Shown here piece by piece: positions 7,792-14,536 of a stretch of 18,533 bases of DNA. Both the position numbers and the translations under genes were made by a program. Location: the NCBI GenBank assembly GCA_001017865.1, contig LATQ01000414.1, forward strand, positions 1 through 18,533. Reading direction: 5' to 3'. The stretch is from Rhodococcus sp. IITR03 (GTDB lineage: Bacteria; Actinomycetota; Actinomycetes; Mycobacteriales; Mycobacteriaceae). How positions within the stretch are numbered: the stretch's first letter is position 1; each line of letters starts with the position of its first letter. The notes beneath the pieces are model-generated. The model made no database searches. It saw nothing but the letters and a program-made list of their open reading frames with translations, and was not told the DNA's origin.

Positions 7792-8309
7792 CGGTCCCGT
7801 ATCCGACTAGGTAGGTGCCCACCGGGACGATGGAGGCGAGTGAGTTTAGTCGAAATCGGATTGGTTGCTTGTCCGAGCGCGACTGTCTTTGCGGAGGTTC
7901 GCCGGGGTAAGGGTTGCGGACGAGAAGTGCGCAGACCAATGCCCGGGACGCTCGCGGCTCTCGCGCTTCGATGCGCGAAGCGTGCGGATGGCGACGACGG
8001 CGGCACCCACCCCCGCGTTCGCAGCCCCCTGTAGTTGCGCCGGCTTCAGGGTGGCCCAGGTCCCCGACCGCACTCTTGAGCGTGGACGTCGTCGGCGGTG
8101 TGGAATGACAGTGACATAGCTGCGGTGTTCCGCGCATCCGCCGTTACGGTCCCCGGAACGAACCCTGTTACCGTCTGGGGCAAGGTGTCCCGACGGTGAA
8201 GATGTTGCTGCGACGACTTCAGTCGCTTCAAATGACCAGGTCGTTTGGAATCACATACCCGCGCGACCGACGATCGGTGTCGGTGTAGTGTGCTATACGA
8301 CGATTTGAA
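7792..8309. other. Divergent intergenic region, no convincing gene
   Basis: This separates the leftward HEPN gene from the rightward DUF5131 gene. A minus-strand frame at 7846-8073 has fairly high G/C third positions (product from RSGTWATLKPAQ to SNQSDFD) but no ribosome binding site and no recognisable domain, so it is not called. A small hairpin, CGCTTCG/CGAAGCG, lies at 7964-7982. TATACG at 8294-8299 may be the -10 element of the DUF5131 promoter. Confidence 0.45.
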
Positions 8310-8325
8310 TCGAACAGATATTCGA
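8310..8325 (+). promoter_or_regulatory. Putative LexA (SOS) box before the DUF5131 gene
   Basis: TCGAACAGATATTCGA at 8310-8325 fits the mycobacterial/actinobacterial LexA box TCGAAC-N4-GTTCGA at every defined base but one (A for G at the start of the right half). It lies 15 bases before ATG 8341 and just downstream of a possible -10 element at 8294, a position suited to repression. DNA-damage induction of the downstream gene is therefore predicted. Confidence 0.55.
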
Positions 8326-8340
8326 ACTTGGTGGTGAGGC

Positions 8341-9084
8341 ATGGCGGACAGATCGTCGATTGAATGGACCGAGGCCACGTGGAACCCGGTTACTGGGTGC
8401 GATCGGGTCTCTGCTGGCTGTGATCACTGCTACGCGATGACACTAGCCAAGCGACTCAAGGCCATGGGTGCCGCTAAGTACCAAAATGACGGGAATCCCA
8501 AGACTTCCGGCCCTGGTTTCGGTGTGACGATTCACCCAGGGGCGCTCGACCAGCCGCGTCGATGGCGCAACCCTAGGGTCGTGTTCGTCAACAGCATGTC
8601 GGACCTGTTCCACGCCAAGGTGCCGATCTCATTCGTCCGTGACGTGTTCGACGTCATGCGCGAGACGCCACAGCACACCTATCAGGTTCTCACAAAGCGG
8701 TCTCTTCGACTGCTGCGAGTCGCAGAGAAACTCGACTGGCCTGTCAATGTCTGGATGGGTGTCTCGGTTGAGAACGCTGACGCGCTCGACCGAGTCGACC
8801 ACCTCCGGCAGGTGCCATCGGCTGTCCGCTTCCTGTCCTGCGAACCTCTCCTGGGTCCACTCGACGGGATTGTCCTGGACGGTATTGATTGGGTGATTGT
8901 GGGAGGCGAGTCGGGTACCAGCTACCGGCCCATGGAACTCTCGTGGGCACGAGGAATCCGCGACGCCTGCACCGAAGCGGAGGTGTCGTTCTTCTTCAAG
9001 CAGTGGGGGGGCCGGACGCCCAAGGCGCTCGGTCGCGAGCTCGACGGCCAAGTTTGGAACGAGATGCCTCCAATTGCGAACTAG
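8341..9084 (+). CDS. Three-Cys-motif protein, phage Gp37/Gp68 family (DUF5131)
   Basis: The 247-residue product starts MADRSSIEWTEATWNPVTGC, the signature opening of this family. It carries the three-cysteine motif C20-x6-C27-x2-C30 (GCDRVSAGCDHCYA), which probably holds an iron-sulfur cluster in a radical-SAM-like arrangement. Other conserved blocks are VFVNSMSDLFHAKVP, YQVLTKRSLRLL, VWMGVSVEN, VRFLSCEPLLGPL, DWVIVGGESG and FFFKQWGG, all in the usual order and at full length. GGTGGTGAGG precedes ATG 8341. The partner gene tcmP lies tail-to-tail, and the two TAG stops overlap in CTAG at 9081-9084. Family members occur in phages and accessory regions; the reaction has not been settled as far as I know. 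The LexA-like box upstream suggests a link with DNA damage or prophage-type induction. Confidence 0.92.
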   Translation: MADRSSIEWTEATWNPVTGCDRVSAGCDHCYAMTLAKRLKAMGAAKYQNDGNPKTSGPGFGVTIHPGALDQPRRWRNPRVVFVNSMSDLFHAKVPISFVRDVFDVMRETPQHTYQVLTKRSLRLLRVAEKLDWPVNVWMGVSVENADALDRVDHLRQVPSAVRFLSCEPLLGPLDGIVLDGIDWVIVGGESGTSYRPMELSWARGIRDACTEAEVSFFFKQWGGRTPKALGRELDGQVWNEMPPIAN

Positions 9085-10193
9085 GGATCAATGACGATGT
9101 TCTCGATCTTCTTGACGCCGACACCGTTACTACTGATCCGGCGTTCCTTGTAAAGGAGCTGCACGGCCTTTCGGGCGGTAGTCTCCCGCACTAGTCCGTA
9201 GTAGTTTCCGAAGACATCGAAGGCGTGGTCGCCAAGCTTGAACTGGCCACGCTCGGACAAAATTTGAGCAATATTCTCTGCGATCGTCGCGACCGCTCCG
9301 GTCTCGATATCCTCGATATGGGGATACAGATCGAGGCCACCATCAACCTCGGCTGCTCTCCTCCACCAAGCTTCGATTGCTCGAGCGGCCTTGTCTGCAA
9401 AGTTCCAGACGCCGCCACCGTGTCGGGTTGCGAAGACAAGGTGGTAGATCGGTTTCCTACCGGGGCGCCTATGGACCGGAATGGAGACTACATGGCAATT
9501 GGTGCGGGCTCCGAGTCGCTTCATGTACTCGGCCACAACACTGTTCACGCTCTCCGTAGTGACACCGTGCTCGAAGTAGTTGTGCCACCAGGTGCCGCCT
9601 AAGGCGCGATCCAATGTCGCGATCGTCTTAACACTGCCGTTCTCCGACGCGATATGCCCTCCGATCCTGCGGACGGCCTCGATGCTGAAGTTGAGGAGTA
9701 ATTCCGTGGGAGGCCAGCTACGGTCAGTCCTGTTCAGACACTGGACTACCTGCTCGAACGGGACGCTCACTCCGCACGGGTCGAGGTAGATGAAGGCAGG
9801 AAGCCCCTCAGCGTGCTGGATTGCCTCGGGGAGAAAGTCCTCTGCTCGGCCGTTCCTAGTTTCGGCGATGATGCCTTTGCGGCGATATGTGGATGCCAAT
9901 TCCTCAAGGTGAGTGAAGGATTCGGGGTCCTTCTCGCAGAGGAAGAGGTCAATCTGGCGGCCGCTTTGACCGAACCGCTGCCCGGCCGCGAACTCCAGCA
10001 TCCTTCCGGACGATCCGTCGGACCCAGATTCGTACTGTCCGCGGCCGGCGTAACCGTCGATGTACACGGCGCGGCGTCCGCGACTCGAAACACGGATGAG
10101 AACTAGTGGGAGGTATGCGTTGAAGAGGGTGAACTTCAGGACTCCTGGAAGCCGTTCGTCCTTCCAGTAGTTGTCGTTCGCTCCAGTTGCCAT
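9081..10193 (-). CDS. tcmP: Three-Cys-motif partner protein TcmP
   Basis: The start is ATG 10193, which gives the usual N-terminus (NDNYWKDERLPGVLKFTLFNAYLPL); GAAGGA lies 12 bases upstream. The frame stays open further upstream but looks non-coding. The 370-residue product has methyltransferase-like landmarks: DGYAGRG at residues 46-52 (nucleotide/SAM loop), LFLCEKDPE with acidic E87, RNGRAEDFLPEAI, and the motif IV equivalent YLDPCGVSVPF with D138. The C-terminal half holds LLLNFSIEAVRRIGG, a feature of TcmP proteins, and a winged-helix-like end. TcmP is known as the genomic partner of three-Cys-motif proteins such as the neighbouring DUF5131 protein; here the two converge and share four bases. 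The role of the pair is not known to me. A defence or modification function is an inference from the surrounding genes. Confidence 0.9.
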   Translation of the reverse strand: MATGANDNYWKDERLPGVLKFTLFNAYLPLVLIRVSSRGRRAVYIDGYAGRGQYESGSDGSSGRMLEFAAGQRFGQSGRQIDLFLCEKDPESFTHLEELASTYRRKGIIAETRNGRAEDFLPEAIQHAEGLPAFIYLDPCGVSVPFEQVVQCLNRTDRSWPPTELLLNFSIEAVRRIGGHIASENGSVKTIATLDRALGGTWWHNYFEHGVTTESVNSVVAEYMKRLGARTNCHVVSIPVHRRPGRKPIYHLVFATRHGGGVWNFADKAARAIEAWWRRAAEVDGGLDLYPHIEDIETGAVATIAENIAQILSERGQFKLGDHAFDVFGNYYGLVRETTARKAVQLLYKERRISSNGVGVKKIENIVIDP

Positions 10194-10336
10194 TCGTTTC
10201 GCACATCCTTCTACGGGCAGCATCGTGGTCGTCGAGGTATCTGAAGACGGACCTGAAGCGCTAACGCCATACCCATCCTGGTGATGGAGGCACGGGTTCG
10301 CACAGGCTTCGGGACGTCTGGCCAAAGACATTCCAA

Positions 10337-10366
10337 GGCCCTGCTGGAGTCCGCTCCGGCAGGGCC
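10337..10366. terminator. Strong GC-rich hairpin, possible terminator
   Basis: GGCCCTGC-T-GGAG pairs with CTCC-G-GCAGGGCC (one T-G wobble) around a four-base loop. It lies between the minus-strand segment ending at 10575 and tcmP, which starts at 10193. The bases after it on the minus strand (TTGGAATGTCTTT) are moderately T-rich, so it may insulate tcmP from upstream transcription. Confidence 0.5.
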
Positions 10367-10574
10367 TCGGCGTTTCCGGACCGACTGGTGTCGATCTAAA
10401 CGGAGAGCTTAAGCGGGACAAGCGCCAGTTGTCGCTCCGCCTGTGCGCATATTTATGGATGACCTGAGCCGTAGCTGGCGCCTCGCCCTCCGCTCCCTAC
10501 GAGCCGGTCGGCCACGTCGTCGAGGACGCAGCGGACTGATCGGGTTGGGGCGTTCGTCGACCAAGGAGCTCCTG

Positions 10575-10898
10575 TCACAGATCGCCGTAGGTCTTCTCTC
10601 GTAGGAGGGTGTGCACCGTGGCGGCGTACTCGCGGCGAAGATCCGTGTCGGCGGTGTCGAGTAGCTCGGTGAGTTCCGGCTGCCGGGTCCGGTCGGTCAG
10701 CGTGTCCCAGGACGGTGCCGCCGTGTTGTGCCGGTGACGAACATCGTGGATCACCGGTGCAGCGTGTCCGGCCGCGACGAGGGCGTCGTCGTAGGCGACG
10801 GGGTTAGAAGCGGTCGTTGCTGCGACGTCGTGGTGTGGTTTTGTGTCGCCGTCGACTTCGAACGGTTCTTGCGGAACGTCCTCGCAGGCCGCCTCATT
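10575..10898 (-). pseudogene. Headless coding segment, unknown family
   Basis: A minus-strand frame is open from 10898 to the TGA at 10575-10577. It has strongly G/C third positions and a protein-like translation (ACEDVPQEPFEVDGD, then YDDALVAAGHAAPVIHDVRH, SWDTLTDRTRQPELTELLD, and ending LLREKTYGDL). It contains no ATG and no plausible start with a ribosome binding site, and a stop lies just upstream at 10899-10901. It therefore looks like the C-terminal 105 or so residues of a gene whose 5' part was lost or is out of frame. The family is not recognised. It runs opposite to the nitroreductase-type gene, whose promoter region begins where this frame ends. Confidence 0.45.
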
Positions 10899-10900
10899 TT

Positions 10901-10917
10901 AGGACGGTAATTGTCCT
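10901..10917 (+). promoter_or_regulatory. Small inverted repeat upstream of the F420-type reductase gene
   Basis: AGGAC at 10901-10905 and GTCCT at 10913-10917 flank an AT-containing centre, 22 bases before ATG 10940. It might be an operator, but the arms are short and chance occurrence cannot be excluded. Confidence 0.25.
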
Positions 10918-10939
10918 GTATTGGCGGCAGACTCGGGTC

Positions 10940-11452
10940 ATGAGCGAAATCTTTGCGGCTGCGGGTGAGCCGGATCGGGCCGATATCACCGATTATGGCG
11001 ATCCCGATGCGCCGTGGAATCAGGTGTGGGACGGGCAGGGCGGCATCGCCGATTGGAACGATGATGTGATCAGGGAGTTCCGAGAGAATTCGGGCAAGGT
11101 GGGTGGTGCTTACGCGGGTGGGGATCTCATTCTGCTCACTACCAGGGGAGCCAGGAGCGGGAGGCGGCATACGGTTCCGTTGGCGCCTCTGTACCGGGGC
11201 GACGTCATGTTCGTGAGCTCGTTCATGGAGGACAGGTACCCGGCCTGGTGGTACAACATCAAGGTGAATCCGCAGGTCATGGTCGAGCTCCGGGACAAGA
11301 CCTACCGGGGGACCGGCAGGGTGCTCGAAGGTGCGGAGTACGACGAGTTTGCGAGCTGGGTGCTGGTCGACAACCCTCTGCTGGCGGATTTCCAGTCCAA
11401 GACAGACCGGCCTGTGCCGCTGGTCGTGCTGACTCTCGATGGTGAGGTCTGA
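10940..11452 (+). CDS. F420-dependent nitroreductase/quinone reductase family protein (Ddn-like)
   Basis: The 170-residue product belongs to the deazaflavin-dependent family that includes the Mycobacterium Ddn protein and many small reductases using reduced F420. Diagnostic blocks are LILLTTRGARSGRRHTVPLA (about residues 63-82), which shapes the F420-phosphate pocket, then MFVSSFMEDRYPAWWYNIKVNP and VMVELRDKTYRGTGRVL, and a final strand PVPLVVLTLDGEV. ATG 10940 is chosen because the family N-terminus begins about here and the open frame upstream looks non-coding; no strong ribosome binding site is visible. F420 is made by mycobacteria, Rhodococcus and Nocardia among others, which supports an actinobacterial host. 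Possible substrates include nitro compounds and quinones. It stands alone and converges with the secreted-protein gene; a hairpin lies between them. Confidence 0.85.
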   Translation: MSEIFAAAGEPDRADITDYGDPDAPWNQVWDGQGGIADWNDDVIREFRENSGKVGGAYAGGDLILLTTRGARSGRRHTVPLAPLYRGDVMFVSSFMEDRYPAWWYNIKVNPQVMVELRDKTYRGTGRVLEGAEYDEFASWVLVDNPLLADFQSKTDRPVPLVVLTLDGEV

Positions 11453-11644
11453 GCGCTTCCTGTGATCTGCCGGTCTCGGTGCGTCGAATGGTGTGCACCG
11501 GGCTGCGCGGCAGAATCAGGCTGCTGGGGGTCGCACTGTGTGGTGCGTGCTGCGCGTCCCGCAGTCCGAACCTGCCAGCACCGCTGCTCGAGTCATCGCC
11601 TGGCTGCACTACTCGTTCTCTCCGAGCCCTGGGGAAATGCTGTG

Positions 11645-11670
11645 GCCTGCACCGGTATAAGGGTGCAGGC
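11645..11670. terminator. Hairpin between two convergent genes, likely terminator
   Basis: GCCTGCACC at 11645-11653 and GGTGCAGGC at 11662-11670 form a perfect 9-bp stem with an 8-base loop. It lies 27 bases beyond the stop of the minus-strand secreted-protein gene and about 190 bases past the plus-strand reductase gene, so it could serve both. No clear T-run, as is common in actinobacteria. Confidence 0.55.
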
Positions 11671-11696
11671 GACAGTCGTGTGCGGAGCGAGGAGGA

Positions 11697-12223
11697 CTAG
11701 TTGCTGCTGCCGAGCAGAGGGTTGGGGACCGGTTCGTTGGCGGGTGACGGGATGGCCGGGTTTTCGGCCGGCACGGTGACCACTGGCGCCGCCTGTTCGA
11801 CGGTGAACGATTCGTACGGGAACAGTGCCAGAGTTTCTTCGATACCGGGATAGCCGGAGACCCGCATGGCGGTCGCGTCGGCATTTCCGCACGACGCCAA
11901 GGCGACGTAGGAGCCGGCGGGAACATCGATCACGGTGTGCACGGTGACCCCGGGTTGGATGTCGCTGTGGGCGAAGAGCGACTGTCCAGCAGACAGCACG
12001 TCGCTGATCGGAGGCAGAATCCCGCCCGGCGCGGGTGCGAGCGACGTCGCGCAGGTCAGGACACCGCCGGTGTTGTTGGTGATCGTATTGGTCACGCTGT
12101 GGCCGTCGACTCCGAAGGCGTAGGTGACTTCGCTCGCGTCGGCGGCCGCGGCGAGGCCGGGGACGGCCACAGTCAGGGGAACGGCTGCGGCGGTGACGAG
12201 GGCGGCGCGGAGATTGATCGCAT
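11697..12223 (-). CDS. Secreted protein with Sec signal peptide
   Basis: The mature domain runs from ASEVTYAFGVDGHSVTN to the Pro-rich tail ending NPLLGSSN, with two cysteines (LTCATS and ALASCGN) that could form a disulfide. The signal peptide is excellent: INLRAALVTAAAVPLTVAVPGLAAAADA, with an AxA-type cleavage site. The start is less clear. AAGGA at 12231-12235 lies seven bases before ATG 12223, but that ATG is one base out of frame with the signal peptide; restoring one base in the following CGATC joins them (MR-x-INLRAAL). Without that correction the in-frame start would be ATG 12293, giving an odd 24-residue extension. I prefer 12223 with a missing base. The product is exported and of unknown function; no close family is recognised. 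Confidence 0.65.
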
Positions 12224-12359
12224 AGAGGGTTCCTTGTGATCGGATGATGGGGGCAACGTTTCTGATCTTGGTGGTTGGGTGCGCGCCTGGCATGTTTTCG
12301 GCGGAATCTGTCCGGTTTCGCGCACCGCGTGTGGCCCGGCTGCTCGGTACGGTGCGGGC

Positions 12360-12828
12360 ATGACTCACGCCGACATCGACCCGAGGGACAACCCGGAGTA
12401 CCTGACCCTGTCCCCAGGCGGGGAAGGAAGGTGGGGTGAGCGTGCGCGTGCTCCAGGAACTCATTGCCGAGCGCAGGATCGGCGACAGGGTAGCGCGCAC
12501 CAAGCGTGGCCATGCCTATCTGCACCGCGATCATGTGCCGAGCTGGTCGCAGGTCGAATCGCTGTTGGTCGAGATGTACCGGCACCAGCTCGATCGGGTG
12601 AAGAAGGCTATGAAGGACCTCGAGATGGAGGACGAGGCGGTGCGGTTCGACCTGAACGAGGCGCTGGCAGATTCGGGCGGGCCGCTCGGTGACGATCTGA
12701 TCGCTGCCGGTACGTACAGCCGGGACAACCGGAAGACGCTGGCGGGTGCGGTGAGCAACCTCAATAAGGAGGTGATGGTCCTGACCGACATCAAACATCG
12801 TCTCGCAGAGGTGCGCCGTATGGTGTGA
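12360..12828 (+). pseudogene. HTH DNA-binding protein with coiled-coil tail, one frameshift
   Basis: ATG 12360 starts MTHADIDPRDNPEYLTLSP. The frame must move at the GGGG run around 12433-12438 to continue as VSVRVLQELIAERRIGDRV. Together they give a classical excisionase/MerR-type HTH (YLTLSP...RWG-VSVRVLQELIAERRIG) followed by the wing KRGHAYLHRDHVP. The remaining 85 residues are highly charged and helical (YRHQLDRVKKAMKDLEMEDE and a final KHRLAEVRRMV), probably a coiled coil for dimerisation. TACGGT lies 6 bases before ATG 12360 and no ribosome binding site is seen, so translation may be leaderless. If the break is genuine, GTG 12436 after GGAAGGAAGG could start a shorter protein lacking the first HTH helix. 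Its stop overlaps the next start (GTGA). Likely a small regulator of this accessory region. Confidence 0.6.
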
Positions 12829-12965
12829 GACTGCTTGCGGGCATCGGGCTTGACGATCTCGCTGCTGAGGACGTGCTATTCGACCTGTTCCGGGAACACC
12901 TGTGCGGTGACCCAGGGCCAGGGACGGCCGGGGATTCTGTCCGGTCAGCGCTGCCGATTCTTTAG
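12825..12965 (+). CDS. 46-residue protein translationally coupled to the HTH gene
   Basis: GTG 12825 overlaps the TGA of the HTH gene (GTGA at 12825-12828). The product, from RLLAGIGLDDLAAEDVLFD through FREHLCGDPGPGTAGDS to SALPIL, has mostly G/C third positions and an acidic helical start, so it looks like a real gene. Its last 21 bases overlap the 3' end of the opposing gene at 12945. No family is recognised. The pairing of a small acidic protein with an HTH protein may indicate a partner or anti-regulator, but this is speculation. Confidence 0.45.
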   Translation: MRLLAGIGLDDLAAEDVLFDLFREHLCGDPGPGTAGDSVRSALPIL

Positions 12966-13224
12966 CGTCGACAGCAGCACGAACTTCGTGTCCATCAGAT
13001 CGAACGCTGCCTTGCTGTCGCCGGCTACGAGCAGTCCGGCATTCCCGGCTGTGCAGCGCTGCGATCGCTGTCTCGAACTCGTCGTCGGTCATCGCGTTGG
13101 CCGCGTCCTTGATCATCCGTGCTATCCACTCGGCCACCGACGTACCTGGAGGAGAGTGGCCGTACCGTCGCCCGGATCCTCGGTCGATGGGTGTGCTGTG
13201 CTGAAGGGCCGTGACACCCGTCAT
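12945..13224 (-). pseudogene. Small unknown protein, frameshifted
   Basis: The frame from 13224 gives a Ser/Gly-rich lead, then SVAEWIARMIKDAANAMTDDEFETAIAAL. Near 13050 the coding signal moves to another frame that continues NAGLLVAGDSKAAFDLMDTK and FVLLSTLKNRQR to the TGA at 12945-12947. Joined, this gives about 92 residues, mostly helical. The original frame runs on for hundreds of codons but turns into Arg/His-rich sequence opposite other genes, which marks it as a shadow. The shift has the sense of one extra base (or two missing) at AGCCGGGAATG. The family is not recognised. The gene lies about 90 bases downstream of hipA on the same strand and may belong to the same transcript. Confidence 0.5.
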
Positions 13225-13313
13225 GAGACCAAGGACGAGCCTAATTCATCTGTGGCCGCGATAGAACCAATCATGGCCATTGGAGATCGACTTGTGCCTT
13301 ATCGGCTGGTCAT

Positions 13314-14536
13314 TCACGGTGTAAGTCGTTCCAGTGCTCCTGGTAGGTGAGCGTCCATCCAGTCGGTAATGAAGGGCGGGTAGGTTTCTCTGCCGCCGTC
13401 TTTCCATGCAGTGACGAAGTGCTCTACGGTTTCGTCGACGATGTCGAGGACATCTGCTTTGCCGACGCCTAGTTTCCCTTGTAGTCGGTCGAAAGCGCTG
13501 CGTTTGATGCGTTTTAGGGACTTCTCGTTAGCGAGGCTAAGCGCGAATTCGTCGGTGCCATATTCGTCGGCGTACGGTCCTGTGGATACCAGGTCGTAGG
13601 CGGGGCTGAGGGTTGGTATGCGTCCGTCGCGGTAGATCAGTGACCAGTTCTTCAGGTGTGCGTCGCCATTGCAAACTAGGAGATTGAAGGTCAGACGCCG
13701 CACGAATTCGCGCAGTGCCGGAAGGTCATGCTTGCGGTAGACGAGGCCGGCAACGGTCTCGAATTTGCCGTCGAACTTTTGGTTGTCGTAGAAGCCGCGT
13801 ACCTGGGCGAAGTCCTCGATGTGGATTCGTTGTCCTCCAGGTCCTCGGTCGAAACGTGCGATGGCGAAGGCATACGTTTCTCCGTTCGGCCAGATGGAGT
13901 CCCGTAAGGGCGGGAGCTCGTCGCGGTGTACGAGGGAAAGCTCGGGGACCTCGATGCCGACGCGACGCGCAAGCTCCATCGTCGCGAACTCGTTGGATGG
14001 AAGCTGGGGATAGCCGGGGTCCGGGAACTTGACGATCCAGTCTCCGTCGGTGTTTGTCCCGGGAATGGTGAGGCGGTCGTTCTGCTTATGCAGGGACATC
14101 TTGAGACCCACGCCTGCGAGTGAGAATCGCCATGGGCTATCTGGGCAGCGGACGTCGGGGGCTGCCCCATCGTCTTTGACAGAAGATCGGGATCGAAGTA
14201 TTCGTCCGACGTCGCGGGCAGCACCTGGACGGCCCCTGGCAGGTCGTGACCGATCCCTAAAAGCAGCTCCAACTCATGGACTACTTTGACTTTCTGATCA
14301 CGTGCAATGTAGTCACGCAGCCTTCCTTCGGGAAGAAGGTTGGAGAACCAGTGAGGGAGTCTGGCCGTTGCGTGCGGCGACGCTCGAGGTTTGTCCTCGA
14401 ACCACAAACCAAGCACGTTCCGATGCGGGTCTTCCCAGTAGCCCTCTTCGAAGACGAACCGTGCAACATTGCCACGCTGAAGTAACGTGCCGATCCGCTT
14501 GCCTTGCAGGTGAACAGGGTGTGCGGCCTCGATCAC
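13314..14536 (-). pseudogene. hipA: HipA-family serine/threonine kinase toxin, one frameshift at a G5 run
   Basis: HipA kinases phosphorylate protein targets (glutamyl-tRNA synthetase in E. coli) and induce growth arrest or persistence. The N-terminal frame starts at GTG 14536 and carries the typical HipA N-domain: HWFSNLLPEGRLRDYIA and ELLLGIGHDLPGAVQVLP. The C-terminal frame holds the kinase: FSLAGVGLKMSLHKQ, DGDWIVKFPDP with the ATP-binding lysine, NEFATMELARRVGIEVPEL, the catalytic CNGDAHLKNWSL and the metal-binding SPAYDLVST. They are joined by a one-base shift at the GGGGG run at 14157-14161; total length about 407 residues (span 3n+2), normal for HipA. Its GTG overlaps the TGA of the upstream DUF262 gene (GTGA). 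No hipB-type HTH gene is adjacent. All catalytic residues are present, so if the break is a sequencing error the enzyme should be active. Confidence 0.9.

Noticed and set aside
7846..8073. Possible 75-residue gene on the minus strand
   Set aside because: Third positions are fairly GC-rich, but there is no ribosome binding site, no domain, and other frames look equally open.
10337..10366. Part of a tRNA or tmRNA 3' end (attachment site)
   Set aside because: There is no T-loop (GGTTCGAATCC-type) or CCA context; a simple hairpin explains it.
11593..13224. A 543-codon open frame on the minus strand
   Set aside because: Only its first part codes (the 92-residue gene). The rest is Arg/His/Pro-rich shadow sequence opposite the HTH gene and out of frame with the secreted-protein gene.
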